Positions 39,818 to 48,846 of a stretch of DNA of 64,000 bases are shown here, piece by piece (within the stretch, counting starts at the first letter, position 1; the number at the start of each line of letters is the position of its first letter). The notes under the pieces are model-generated. The model saw nothing but the letters and a program-made list of their open reading frames with translations. It ran no database searches and was not told the DNA's origin. The stretch is from Muriicola marianensis (lineage in GTDB: Bacteria > Bacteroidota > Bacteroidia > Flavobacteriales > Flavobacteriaceae): positions 945,887 through 1,009,886 of the forward strand of contig NZ_BMFH01000001.1 in the NCBI RefSeq assembly GCF_014638095.1. The letters run 5' to 3'. The position numbers and the translations under genes were made by a program.

Positions 39818-40113
39818 CTCATTCTCTTGTCTGGACTATAATGTCCTCTATGCATCCGAATAATTAGCCGGTTGCCCTGAAATTCTATGGAAGAGGAACG
39901 TCAGGCACAAGGATCACGGCATCAGAAAACCAATTACACTCACATTTAAGAATGAAACCGGATGATCACAAAGGCAATGAATCTCAATTTACAGATCAGA
40001 TCTGCAGAATCACAGCAGGCAAAGAGAATTATCCTTGTAGAATGCCTTGGAAAAAAAAGTAATGCACAAAATCGAACGGCAGGAATACTAGTCTAAACCG
40101 AACATTTTGCCCA
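39818..40113. other. 296-bp intergenic region
   Basis: I see no gene here and no promoter matching the consensus. A 13-bp palindrome (CAGATC-A-GATCTG) lies near 39993 and no T-run terminator follows the symporter gene's stop at 40114. Confidence 0.5.
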
Positions 40114-42186
40114 TCATGAGCTTTTTTTGGTGTAGAGCTGATTGCTCTTCAGTTTGTTCCAGTAATCGCCCAGATCTTTTCTAACTTCCCCTGACATGAT
40201 ATACAACCCTATAATATTGGGGAAAGACATCGCCAGGATCATCATATCGGAGAAGTCGAGAACCGCACCAAGGTTTACTGAAGCTCCAACGACCACAAAG
40301 ATCAAAAACAGGACCTTGTAGATCATTTCTGAGCGCTTGCTCTTGCCAAAGAGATACGTCCACGCCCTCATTCCGTAGTAAGACCAGGAGATCATGGTGG
40401 AGAAAGCGAAGAGGAAAACTGCGATACCAAGGACATAAGGGAACCAGGAGATCACACTGCCAAAAGCGTCAGAGGTGAGCTGAGCCCCAGCCATACCTTC
40501 TACTTCGTGCATCCCGGTAAAAATGAGGACCAGAGCGGTAAGTGTACAAACCACCACTGTATCTATAAAAGGCTCCAGCAGGGCGACAAATCCCTCAGAA
40601 GGAGGGTTGTTGGTCTTGGCCGTACTGTGAGCAATAGCCGCTGATCCCACACCTGCTTCATTTGAAAAAGCAGCTCGCTGGAATCCGACAACGAGCACCC
40701 CTATCACCCCGCCTTTAAGTGCACTGGGACTGAAAGCACCCTCGACAATAGCCGAAAATGCAGGGCCTATATTTTCAATATTGACAATGATCACCGCCAA
40801 AGCAGCGATGATGTAGATCGATGCCATGATGGGGACCACCCTTCCGGTAACTTTGGCGATACTCTGTATACCTCCTATGATCACCACCCCAACCAGGATG
40901 GCCGTCAGGATACCGAACCAGAATCCGTTGCCTTCCAGCATTGAAAACTGACCTGCGAGCTGTTCGAATGACTGGTTTGCCTGGAACATATTACCTCCTC
41001 CAAAGGATGCTCCCACAGCCAGCACGGCAAAGAGGCCGGCGAGTACTTTGCCAAAACCTTTGAGGTTCCTCTTCTCAAGACCATACCTGAGGTAATTCAT
41101 AGGACCTCCGAAAACACGGCCGTCCGGAAGGATATCCCTGTACTTGACCCCCAGGGTACATTCCACAAATTTGGACGACATACCGAGCAAACCACAAACG
41201 ATCATCCAGAAGGTTGCCCCGGCCCCTCCAAGGGATACCGCAACGGCAACTCCCGCTATATTCCCAAGGCCCACCGTACCGGATACTGCGGTAGCCAAGG
41301 CCTGGAAATGTGTAACCTGTCCGGGAGCATCGGGATCGTCATACTTTCCCTTAGCCAGGCTGATAGAGTGCCTGAATCCCCTGATGTTGATAAATCCCAT
41401 CCTGAGGGTAAAGAAGGTCGCTCCCAGAACGAGCCAGATCACGATAAAAGGGATATTCTTGGTCACGGGATCCCCGTTTGGATGACGGACCACTTCAGGA
41501 GTGTCATATTCGATCTCGGCCAGATAATGTGCTCCTTGTTCGATGACGTGTTCCTTATTCTCGGAATTGTAGATGACCTTTCCTTCTCCGGTGAGGTATT
41601 TTAGTTTCCCGTTTACCGCTGCTGTTACTGTATCTACGGAACCATCGTTGCGGGAAACCAGGGCGATCTTCTGTCCTTTTTTAACCCGGGAGCCTTCTTC
41701 GGCCAGCCATTGTTTCAAAACAAATCGATCTTCCACGGTGGCAGACCATCCGGGAGTCGCCACAAGCTTAACATCTGCGTAAACCACGGGATCGTATATC
41801 CCGGTAGCCTCAAACGGGTCCCAGAAAAGGACACTGCCCAGGGCGCTTACCGCAGGGGCCATGGTGCCGTTAAACACCTCGGGAATCGACTGCGTATCTA
41901 CAGTGTATTCCTGGGTTACAGAAGCACCGGCCGCATCCGTTACGGTTACAGAATAGGGCACCCCCTCTACCAGGCCGCTCGACTTGGATGAGGTCTGGGG
42001 GGTTTGTTGATTGCTCCATTTATAGGAATAGGGTGGTGTGCCTCCTTCCACCTCGAGTTGGATCATCCCATCATTGATATTGTCTGAAGGGTTCACCGTT
42101 TTTCCAAGGACCGTCAGATCCTGGGAAAAAAGAGACGCACAGAACAGGAACAGAAAAATGCCAATGTACTTTTTCATGTATGTCAT
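40114..42186 (-). CDS. sodium:alanine symporter (AGCS) with N-terminal SprB-like and lipoyl-like domains
   Basis: This 690-residue protein has a signal peptide ([21 protein letters not shown] at 42186 or 42177). Residues about 22-95 form a SprB-type repeat ([20 protein letters not shown] ... [11 protein letters not shown]). Residues about 130-230 form a biotinyl/lipoyl-like segment ([21 protein letters not shown]) without an obvious modified Lys. From about residue 245 on it is an AGCS symporter with many membrane spans ([40 protein letters not shown]). AGCS proteins import alanine or glycine with Na+. The extra outer domains are unlike the standard form, and their function is inferred only. 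Confidence 0.9.
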   Translation of the reverse strand: MTYMKKYIGIFLFLFCASLFSQDLTVLGKTVNPSDNINDGMIQLEVEGGTPPYSYKWSNQQTPQTSSKSSGLVEGVPYSVTVTDAAGASVTQEYTVDTQSIPEVFNGTMAPAVSALGSVLFWDPFEATGIYDPVVYADVKLVATPGWSATVEDRFVLKQWLAEEGSRVKKGQKIALVSRNDGSVDTVTAAVNGKLKYLTGEGKVIYNSENKEHVIEQGAHYLAEIEYDTPEVVRHPNGDPVTKNIPFIVIWLVLGATFFTLRMGFINIRGFRHSISLAKGKYDDPDAPGQVTHFQALATAVSGTVGLGNIAGVAVAVSLGGAGATFWMIVCGLLGMSSKFVECTLGVKYRDILPDGRVFGGPMNYLRYGLEKRNLKGFGKVLAGLFAVLAVGASFGGGNMFQANQSFEQLAGQFSMLEGNGFWFGILTAILVGVVIIGGIQSIAKVTGRVVPIMASIYIIAALAVIIVNIENIGPAFSAIVEGAFSPSALKGGVIGVLVVGFQRAAFSNEAGVGSAAIAHSTAKTNNPPSEGFVALLEPFIDTVVVCTLTALVLIFTGMHEVEGMAGAQLTSDAFGSVISWFPYVLGIAVFLFAFSTMISWSYYGMRAWTYLFGKSKRSEMIYKVLFLIFVVVGASVNLGAVLDFSDMMILAMSFPNIIGLYIMSGEVRKDLGDYWNKLKSNQLYTKKSS

Positions 42187-42268
42187 AAGGGTTTTATTGG
42201 GCGGTAGGTTGCACGGTCGGGCAATATCTTAAAAAAAAGTGTCCGAATCAAATAATCTTTCCCAAATA

Positions 42269-43279
42269 TCAGGACTGGATATGGAACATTTCGTTCAGTT
42301 TGCGGATCTGTTCCGGCCTACCCAAAACGATGACCTTGCTCTTGGGCATCAAAGGCATGTCGGCCTCCGGATTGATAATGTATTTCCCGTTGGGTTCTAT
42401 GTACCCTATGATGGTACAGCCGGTCTTCCGGCGGAGATCGAGATCTCTCAGAGAATTACAGTCGACCTGGTCCGCAAAATCCTCAATAGCCACTTCTTCC
42501 AGGTTCGTGGTGTGTTCCCCTTCCATTGACAATTGATCCATAAAAGTAATGAGGTCAGGGATCACCACAAGGGAAGCCATATGGTCTCCCCCAATCTTAT
42601 CGGGCATGATTACCTTATCGGCTCCGCCAAGTTCAAGTTTTTTCTGGGAGGTGACCTTAGAGGCCCTGCTGATAATGAATAGATTTTTATTGAGCTGTCT
42701 TGCGGAGAGTACTACAAACAGGTTCTCTGCATCGTCCGGGAGTGCGGCGATCAAATAGCTGGCACGTTCCACTCCTGCTTCCATCAAAACGTTATCATCA
42801 TTCGCATCCCCTTCCACGAAGAGTATTTCGTCCTCGAATTTCTCGATGATCTCCTTATCCCGTTCAATGACTATAAAAGGGCGATTGTAGGCTTTGAGAC
42901 GCTCTGCAGCCTGCATTCCGTTGCGGCCAAAACCACAGACGATCACGTGGTTGGACAAACTGTTGATCTGATTTTTCACTTTCTTCTTTTTTAGGAGTTG
43001 CAATGAATTTCTGCTCAGGATATATTCGGTAAGCACCGACAGAGCAAAGGAAAAGATGATCACACTGCTGATGATAAGCATCACAGTAAATATCTTCGAT
43101 TCGGCATCCAGGGGTTTCACTTCCATGAATCCGACCGTGGTCACAGTGATGATCGTCATGTAGAGTGCATCCAGCCAGTTGTAGTCAGATATATAGCGAT
43201 AACCCAGGACCCCGATGAGCAGGACCACCACGGTGAGTGCTAAGGCGAAATACATCTTTGAACGGAACAGTCTGATCAT
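42269..43279 (-). CDS. TrkA-N domain potassium channel
   Basis: This 336-residue protein has two membrane spans with a pore loop (residues about 10-85), then a cytoplasmic RCK domain (VIVCGFGRNGMQAAERLKA, a Rossmann fold; LFVEGDANDD) and a TrkA-C like end. It is a prokaryotic K+ channel gated by ligand. The pore reads TVTTVGFMEVKPLD: the usual second Gly of the GYG filter is replaced by Met. It overlaps closely (1 bp gap) with the upstream PspC-like gene and is likely co-expressed. Confidence 0.88.
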   Translation of the reverse strand: MIRLFRSKMYFALALTVVVLLIGVLGYRYISDYNWLDALYMTIITVTTVGFMEVKPLDAESKIFTVMLIISSVIIFSFALSVLTEYILSRNSLQLLKKKKVKNQINSLSNHVIVCGFGRNGMQAAERLKAYNRPFIVIERDKEIIEKFEDEILFVEGDANDDNVLMEAGVERASYLIAALPDDAENLFVVLSARQLNKNLFIISRASKVTSQKKLELGGADKVIMPDKIGGDHMASLVVIPDLITFMDQLSMEGEHTTNLEEVAIEDFADQVDCNSLRDLDLRRKTGCTIIGYIEPNGKYIINPEADMPLMPKSKVIVLGRPEQIRKLNEMFHIQS

Positions 43280-43280
43280 T

Positions 43281-43508
43281 CTACAGGTCGAATACTGAGG
43301 TGCGTTTGGTATAAATAAGATCTTTTATCCGCAGCCAGAATGCCAGGAACAGGTACAGGGCAAATCCGAAACCCAGGGTCACGAAGGTCAGGTATATAAA
43401 GGTAGTACGCACGACGCGTGCCCTGATCCCGAGCCTTTCCGCAATTCGCCGTGAAACCTCAAAACCCCGTTTCTGAAAAAAATACAGCAGGCGGTAGAAG
43501 ATATTCAT
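43281..43508 (-). CDS. PspC-like small membrane protein
   Basis: This 75-residue protein has a basic N-terminus (RRIAERLGIRARVVRTTFIYLT) and one long membrane segment (about residues 37-62). The pattern resembles the PspC domain, linked to envelope stress, but the match is short. It is 1 bp from the K+ channel gene and 9 bp after the DUF2851 gene, so it belongs to that group. Confidence 0.75.
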   Translation of the reverse strand: MNIFYRLLYFFQKRGFEVSRRIAERLGIRARVVRTTFIYLTFVTLGFGFALYLFLAFWLRIKDLIYTKRTSVFDL

Positions 43509-43517
43509 GCCCTAAAA

Positions 43518-44800
43518 TTAGTATTTTCCATACAATAAATAGATGCCCCACCGGCATTGGAGACATTTATTTTTAAGGCAGTACCTGTTGTAGAGTTGCA
43601 GGAGAGCCTGGGACTCCTGAGCGTTGTTCACGCAAATCCCTTCCTGTTTGAATTCACGTACGACCCTGTTGTCTTCTGCTTTTAATTCCCCAGCCCAATT
43701 GATGAACCTGTCTGAGGTAAACTGTCCTGTCTTTCGGCTGTAGGCCAGTAGAACAGGGATCACTGTGTTGAGGATCAACAGGTCGGTGAATCGGGTGGAC
43801 GTCCTCCTCGAGACAGGAGCACATACCCTGCCGAAGGTATGATGCGTATGCCAGTACGGGCTTGCCTCCGTCTGCAATAGATTCCTCACCTCCCCCAGAT
43901 CCCCTGCATTCCTGATATTTTTGAACAAATCGGGGCTCCTGTGATAAAGCACTGCCAGCTGTGAAAGTCTTATTGTCGGAAAATTCGATGGGCGGAGTGA
44001 AAAGAACAGAGGGTTCTGACAGGCATCGGAACTCAGCTTGAACTTGATTTAAGGTAGCGGTATTCCCTGAGCAGGGCTCCTGAATAGTTGTCCACCTCCC
44101 CTGCCCTTTCCAACAGCCCGCATAGTCCGAATAGCAGGCTTTCCAGGGATGTGATATCAGAGCGTACCCTCCTCAGGACCCGATAGGAAATTGCATTGGC
44201 CAGGCTGGCAAAAGCTTCGCCATTCAGGTTGAGTCCAAATCCCTTTAGCAGGGCTTTGAAAAAGAGGTGGTCCCAAAAGTGAGCTGAACGACTTTTCCAA
44301 CGGAGTATTTGCTCGCTTTTCTGCCACACACGCTCCCCGTACAACTCTTCTTTCCAGGAATGCACGAGTTGGAGTGGTACGGAATGTAAAAGTGAACTGC
44401 ACAAAATACCCTGGGTACCTAAAGGTCTGTCGACTCTCGGTGCTTTGAGAATTTCCCCAGAGGAAATGTATCGGGAAAGATCGAGGGTTGGGATATGCGT
44501 TCCGTCTTTTCGTCTTACCTCAGCATCCGCACACCAGACAACGTGCAGGATCACTGTGTTGTAGGCCTCATCTAGATGATGATCGTGGAGGTACCAATCG
44601 GAGGCCCTGATGTGCAATTCCACATGCCCCGACCACAGTTGATCGTCTATCCGAATGCGAGCGTGGTGAAAATCGGGGCCCGATCCTGTATTGAGAAATC
44701 CGGCAGCAAGGACCTGGAGGGAATCACCGGAAGTAGTAAACAATGGAATACGTTGGAAACCCTGTTGTTTCCAGATCCTGTGAAGTGTAAATTCTCGCAT
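43518..44800 (-). pseudogene. DUF2851 family gene interrupted by a one-base deletion
   Basis: The first reading frame (44800-44033, starting MREFTLHRIWKQQGF) ends with RYLKSSSS and a TGA. The second frame (from about 44040 to 43518) continues the same family with KLSSDACQNPLFFSLRPSNF, LYHRSP and the Cys-rich CLKNKCLQCRWG end. Adding one T in AGTTCAAG (near 44041) restores one 428-residue frame and gives SSFKLS, as in relatives I recall. So this is either a real frameshift or a sequencing/assembly error in a T run. The family function is unknown. Confidence 0.85.
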
Positions 44801-44856
44801 CCTGCAAGGTAAACTCGCAGGCTGCAATCAACCTTCAAAAGGGATCATCTGAGAAC

Positions 44857-45165
44857 TCAGTTCAGTTCACCCTCCCATTCAAGGATCCCTCCTTTAAGAT
44901 TATAGGCGTTTGGAAAGCCCAGACTGTTGAGGATGGCACATGCCTGTCCGCTCCGATTCCCGGACCGACAGTACACATAATAATTTTTACTCTTGTCGAG
45001 CTTTTCCAGAGCGTCGACAAAAGCCTGACCCGTGTAGATGTCTATATGCATGGCATCGCCAATAGTTCCATCTTCCACCTCTTCCGGGGTGCGCACATCC
45101 AGGATGATCCCATCGGGATCCTCAGATGACATCTTCGCCCATTCTTCCTGCGTGAGATCAGCCAT
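44857..45165 (-). CDS. rhodanese domain protein
   Basis: The 102-residue single-domain protein has the active-site Cys66 in VYCRSGNRSGQA and the typical DVRTPEEVEDGTI start. Such proteins move sulfane sulfur. There is no signal peptide, so it is probably cytoplasmic. It is divergent from the marR gene across a 178-bp promoter region. Confidence 0.9.
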   Translation of the reverse strand: MADLTQEEWAKMSSEDPDGIILDVRTPEEVEDGTIGDAMHIDIYTGQAFVDALEKLDKSKNYYVYCRSGNRSGQACAILNSLGFPNAYNLKGGILEWEGELN

Positions 45166-45313
45166 ATTGAAAAATTTTGACGGTAAAAATAAGAATACTT
45201 CCTCACAATCTGAGATAAAGTATCACGGAGTTTTACTGAGTTTCCCTTTGAAGGAAGAAAAAACTTTAACAGATTTTTATCACAAGAGGAAGTGAGGCGT
45301 TCAAATATTTGTA

Positions 45314-45330
45314 TACATTTGTATATACAA
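45314..45330 (+). promoter_or_regulatory. candidate marR promoter box and operator palindrome
   Basis: TACATTTG (45314-45321) matches the -7 consensus and overlaps TTGTATATACAA (45319-45330), a perfect 12-bp palindrome, 13 bp before the marR ATG. A near copy, TTGTATACA, lies just upstream. MarR proteins commonly repress their own genes through such palindromes. No clear -33 TTG is seen. Confidence 0.55.
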
Positions 45331-45343
45331 TTGTTGTAGTTAC

Positions 45344-45790
45344 ATGAATGTTGAAGAAATCATAAAGACCCAAAAAAAGATCCCTCTGCCCAGCAGGACC
45401 CTGATCCACCTGATGCTGGTCAACAACAAGATCATGGAGAGGATCACCGGGGCACTGAAACCATACGGAGTGTCACCACAGCAATTTAATGTCCTGCGTA
45501 TTCTGCGGGGACAGGGAGATCGGCCCGCTAACCTTTCCACCCTCAACGACCGAATGGTCTCCAAGATGAGCAATACTACCCGACTCGTAGATAAATTGCT
45601 GGCCAAGGGATTCGTCGATCGAGCCATATGCGAAGCAAATCGGAGAAAGGTGGAGATCACGATCACAGCAGAAGGGTTGGCCGTACTCGAAAAGATGGAT
45701 GAGGTGATGCGCCTTACTGAGGCGGACCTGGTTGCCGGTCTCTCAGACACTGAACTTATTGAACTGAATACCTTATTAGATAAAATATAA
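45344..45790 (+). CDS. MarR family transcriptional regulator
   Basis: This 148-residue winged-helix regulator has the DNA-recognition helix and wing (NLSTLNDRMVSKMSNTTRLV ... FVDRAICEANRRKVEITITAEG). MarR regulators sense phenolic or oxidative signals and repress nearby genes. It starts an apparent operon with a nitroreductase (6-bp gap) and a YceI protein. A palindrome 13 bp upstream is a plausible self-operator. Confidence 0.93.
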   Translation: MNVEEIIKTQKKIPLPSRTLIHLMLVNNKIMERITGALKPYGVSPQQFNVLRILRGQGDRPANLSTLNDRMVSKMSNTTRLVDKLLAKGFVDRAICEANRRKVEITITAEGLAVLEKMDEVMRLTEADLVAGLSDTELIELNTLLDKI

Positions 45791-45796
45791 TTTGCT

Positions 45797-46429
45797 ATGA
45801 ATTCCTATTTAGAAAGTCTGAACTGGCGATACGCCACGAAAAAATTTGACACCGATAAAAAAATCTCAGAAAGAGATCTGAACCTGTTAGTAGAAGCAAC
45901 CCGCCTGAGCGCTTCTTCCTTCGGACTCCAGCCATATCACGTATTTGTGGTCACGGATCCCGAGATAAGAACCCAGCTTAAAGAGGTATCATGGGGGCAG
46001 TCTCAGATCACAGATGCGTCTCACCTTTTCGTCTTTGCCAACAAAAAGACCTTCGGGCCGGAGCTGATCGACAGTTACCTTTCGGAAGTCAGCAATGTCC
46101 GTGAAATCCCCCAGGAAGGCTTGAAGGCTTACGGTGACTTCATGAAATCAAAATTGATTCCCCTCCCTGAAGAGGTGAAGGAGTCCTGGGCCGCAAAGCA
46201 GACCTATCTGGCTGTCGGCAATCTGCTCTCTGCAGCAGGAGTTATGGAGATCGATTCCTGCCCTATGGAAGGTTTTGAAGTGGAAGCCTATGACCGGATC
46301 CTGAAACTTGACGAAAAAGACCTGACTACCTCCGTGGTGGTGGCCCTTGGATACCGTTCAGAAGAAGACGAGACCCAACATTTTAAAAAAGTCAGAAGAC
46401 CCAAAGAAAGTTTATTCACCCATATATAA
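45797..46429 (+). CDS. NAD(P)H-dependent nitroreductase-family oxidoreductase
   Basis: The 210-residue protein fits the NfsB-like flavin reductase family (NWRYATKKFDTDKKISERDLN, RLSASSFGLQPYHVFVVTD, AVGNLLSAAGVMEIDSCPMEGF). These FMN enzymes reduce quinones or nitro compounds. Its link to a MarR gene suggests induction by such electrophiles. Confidence 0.92.
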   Translation: MNSYLESLNWRYATKKFDTDKKISERDLNLLVEATRLSASSFGLQPYHVFVVTDPEIRTQLKEVSWGQSQITDASHLFVFANKKTFGPELIDSYLSEVSNVREIPQEGLKAYGDFMKSKLIPLPEEVKESWAAKQTYLAVGNLLSAAGVMEIDSCPMEGFEVEAYDRILKLDEKDLTTSVVVALGYRSEEDETQHFKKVRRPKESLFTHI

Positions 46430-46468
46430 TTCTCACAACTAATATCTAATTCTTAAAAATTGAACAAA

Positions 46469-47050
46469 ATGAAAAAAACAATTCTCAGTATTACCATGGC
46501 CGTCGTTTTCGGAAGTTTCGCTTCTGCAGCAACAGAGCCTACAGAAGTAGTTACCAAACCGGTTAAGACAGACGCCAGCTCCGTGATGTGGAAGGCATAC
46601 AAGGTTACAGGATCTCACACCGGACTGGTAGACCTGACCGAAGGCAACCTGATGTTCGACGGGAGCACCCTGGTAGGTGGAAATTTCACCGTTGACATGA
46701 CCAGCCTGATCTCTACAGATCTCGAAGGTGATTCAAAAGGAAAACTGGAAGGACACCTGAAGTCAGACGATTTCTTCGGCGTGGCCAATCATCCTACCTC
46801 TACACTGATATTCACGAATGTGAAGTCTACAGGTAAGAATTCGTACGAGGTAACTGGCGACCTCACCATCAAGGGAATCACCAAGCCGATCACCTTTGAT
46901 GTTTCCATCTACGGAAACAAGGCTACTGCCACTGCTAAAATAGACAGGGCTGAGTACAATGTGCGCTACGGTTCCGGAAGTTTCTTTGACAACCTGGGAG
47001 ACAAGACCATCTATGACGAATTTGACCTGGTGGTAGACCTGCAGTTCTAA
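46469..47050 (+). CDS. YceI family lipid-binding periplasmic protein
   Basis: From the ATG at 46469 (MKKTILSITMAVVFGSFASA, a signal peptide) the product has 193 residues; a TTG three codons upstream is less likely. The YceI lipocalin-like domain (VMWKAYKVTGSHTGLVDL, GGNFTVDMTSL, FDVSIYGNKATATAKIDRAEY) is known to bind isoprenoids such as ubiquinone-like lipids. It is exported and ends the operon before a strong terminator. Confidence 0.93.
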   Translation: MKKTILSITMAVVFGSFASAATEPTEVVTKPVKTDASSVMWKAYKVTGSHTGLVDLTEGNLMFDGSTLVGGNFTVDMTSLISTDLEGDSKGKLEGHLKSDDFFGVANHPTSTLIFTNVKSTGKNSYEVTGDLTIKGITKPITFDVSIYGNKATATAKIDRAEYNVRYGSGSFFDNLGDKTIYDEFDLVVDLQF

Positions 47051-47070
47051 AAATCCGAACTATTGATATA

Positions 47071-47102
47071 AAATCCTGCACAGCAATGTGCAGGATTTTT
47101 TG
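47071..47102 (+). terminator. rho-independent terminator after yceI-like gene
   Basis: AAATCCTGCAC (47071-47081) and GTGCAGGATTT (47088-47098) form a perfect 11-bp stem with a 6-nt loop, followed by a run of T. It ends 52 bp after the stop codon. Confidence 0.9.
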
Positions 47103-47140
47103 TTTCCGGAACTCATGACCAGTATTTGAACCTAAAATTC

Positions 47141-47148
47141 TATTTTTG
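47141..47148 (+). promoter_or_regulatory. candidate -7 box for the arylsulfotransferase-like gene
   Basis: TATTTTTG matches TAnnTTTG and ends 16 bp before the chosen ATG. The nearest TTG is 12 bp upstream, which is too close for the normal spacing, so confidence is low. Confidence 0.35.
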
Positions 47149-47164
47149 GGCAAAATATTACTCC

Positions 47165-48706
47165 ATGACCCGAGTGCGCAGTATCCTGATTTTTTTCCTG
47201 TATCCAGCCTGCATAATCCTGATGAACAGTTGTAGTTCAGGATTTGATTATTCTATCGAACCCAACCTCAACCCCCACAACATATCCCCTCTGACGGCTC
47301 TGCTGCATATTGAGGCAGAACAGCCTGTAAAAGCGACAGTTAAAGTACTGGGGAACATTCCTGTGGAACAACATTTCGAAAAAGAAGGCAAAGAGCTGGA
47401 AATTCCCGTGGTCGGTCTCTATCCGGACCGGGAGAACCTCGTAGCTGTTACCCTCACCTACGAGGGAGGGGAAGTCCGGGATACCCTGGAGATCACTACT
47501 GAAAAACTTCCTTCCATCTTTCCTCATGTCGTGGTTAATACGGTAGACAGAAGCAAAATGGCCGAGGGGATGCACGGCTGTGACCTCCATTTAGCCAACA
47601 GGGGTACCTTCAGGTCGGCTCCCTTTATCTTTGATGACGAGGGAAACATCAGGTGGTACCTAGACCTCAATTTTGCGGGTAAGATGGTAGCCCCCTTCCA
47701 AAGGCTAAGCGACGGTACTCTTTTGATGGTGAGCCGGCACGTGATCTACGAGTTCGACATGCTTGGAAAGATCGTCAACGAGATCTCCATCAACAACAAT
47801 TACGGGATGCACCACGATGTGGTGGAACTCCCGGACGGCAACCTGCTCATCTGCGTCGGGAAGCGCAATAATTTCATCAAGCTCGACGGGAATTACGTGG
47901 AATCTGACAGTGATTTTATCATCCTCTTCGACAGGAAACAGTCCAGAATCGTTAGGGAATGGGATGTAGCCAACGTGATGGACGTCACCCGCAAGGACCT
48001 GAATTTCTTCCGGCCCGGAGACTGGTTGCACATGAATGGTCTCGCCTTCGATCCCCGTGACAATTCCATTATCGTTTCCGGGAAAAACCAGGGCCTCTTT
48101 AAGATCTCCTGGAACAACGAATTGAAATGGATCCTTGCACCAAAGAAGAACTGGGGACCTTCCGGCAGAAACGGAGATGGGTTTGAGACAGCCCCTTTTC
48201 TGCTTACGGCTGTCGACAGTACGGGCAATCCTCTTCCTGAGGCTGTGCAGATGGGTACGGAAAGTGCTGAGTCATTCGACTTCACCTGGGGACCCCACGC
48301 TCCCAAACTGATGCCTGATGGCACCTTGCTAGTTTTCGATAACGGCACCTATCGTAATTACGATCCACAAGTACAGTACTCCCGTGCTGTGGAATACAGG
48401 ATAGACGAAGACAATAAAACTGTTGAACAACTCTGGCAATACGGGAAGGAAAGAGGAACGGAGTTTTTCTCTACCATCGTCAGTGATGTGGACTTTCTGC
48501 CTGAGACCAACACGGTGCTGGTCACCTCAGGCTATACAAAGCAGAAAGGAAGACTGGCCGGCAAGATCGTGGAGGTGGACAGGGAAAGCAAGGAAGAGGT
48601 CTTTGAAGCCACTGTCTACATGAAGAGTGTGAATGGGAATAAGACTCCCTCCTGGGGACAGACGGATATCCTGTACAGATCAGAGAGAATGCCTCTGAAA
48701 TATTAA
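47165..48706 (+). CDS. arylsulfotransferase-like (AssT family) lipoprotein
   Basis: From the ATG at 47165 (MTRVRSILIFFLYPACIILM) the product has 513 residues and a lipobox LMNSC with Cys23, so it is a lipoprotein. An ATG 13 codons upstream would spoil this signal. The body is a six-bladed propeller of the arylsulfotransferase family, with candidate catalytic His at 216/217 (GMHHDVVELPDGN), 289 (WLHMNGLAFD) and 378 (WGPHAPKLMPDGT). Such enzymes move sulfate between phenols. The substrate is unknown. It stands alone between two terminators. Confidence 0.85.
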   Translation: MTRVRSILIFFLYPACIILMNSCSSGFDYSIEPNLNPHNISPLTALLHIEAEQPVKATVKVLGNIPVEQHFEKEGKELEIPVVGLYPDRENLVAVTLTYEGGEVRDTLEITTEKLPSIFPHVVVNTVDRSKMAEGMHGCDLHLANRGTFRSAPFIFDDEGNIRWYLDLNFAGKMVAPFQRLSDGTLLMVSRHVIYEFDMLGKIVNEISINNNYGMHHDVVELPDGNLLICVGKRNNFIKLDGNYVESDSDFIILFDRKQSRIVREWDVANVMDVTRKDLNFFRPGDWLHMNGLAFDPRDNSIIVSGKNQGLFKISWNNELKWILAPKKNWGPSGRNGDGFETAPFLLTAVDSTGNPLPEAVQMGTESAESFDFTWGPHAPKLMPDGTLLVFDNGTYRNYDPQVQYSRAVEYRIDEDNKTVEQLWQYGKERGTEFFSTIVSDVDFLPETNTVLVTSGYTKQKGRLAGKIVEVDRESKEEVFEATVYMKSVNGNKTPSWGQTDILYRSERMPLKY

Positions 48707-48754
48707 AGGCGATTTTAACGGGAAACAATTTTTGCAAGTTTCTCTTCCCTGTTT

Positions 48755-48784
48755 TTGAATATACAGCAATCCTTTCTATATTTG
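48755..48784 (+). promoter_or_regulatory. trp operon promoter
   Basis: TTG (48755-48757), 19 bases, then TATATTTG (48777-48784) is an exact match to the Bacteroidota consensus. The expected start lies about 4-6 nt later, at about 48789, which is at or next to the leader peptide GTG. Confidence 0.8.
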
Positions 48785-48789
48785 ACACT

Positions 48790-48846
48790 GTGAAAAGATT
48801 TACAGCAAATACTTGGTGGTGGAAGAACTTACGTCTGATGTCGTGA
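48790..48846 (+). CDS. trpL: trp operon leader peptide
   Basis: The frame reads MKRFTANTWWWKNLRLMS (GTG start at 48790, TGA at 48844-48846), with three consecutive Trp codons (48814-48822). It lies between a consensus promoter and a terminator that precedes trpE. Because the promoter predicts a start site within a few bases of the GTG, translation may be leaderless. The peptide acts as a sensor: ribosomes stall at the Trp codons when charged tRNA-Trp is scarce. Confidence 0.82.
   Translation: MKRFTANTWWWKNLRLMS

Noticed and set aside
43518-43952. Separate small protein-coding gene
   Set aside because: It matches only the C-terminal half of DUF2851 and continues the interrupted upstream frame, so it is a fragment.
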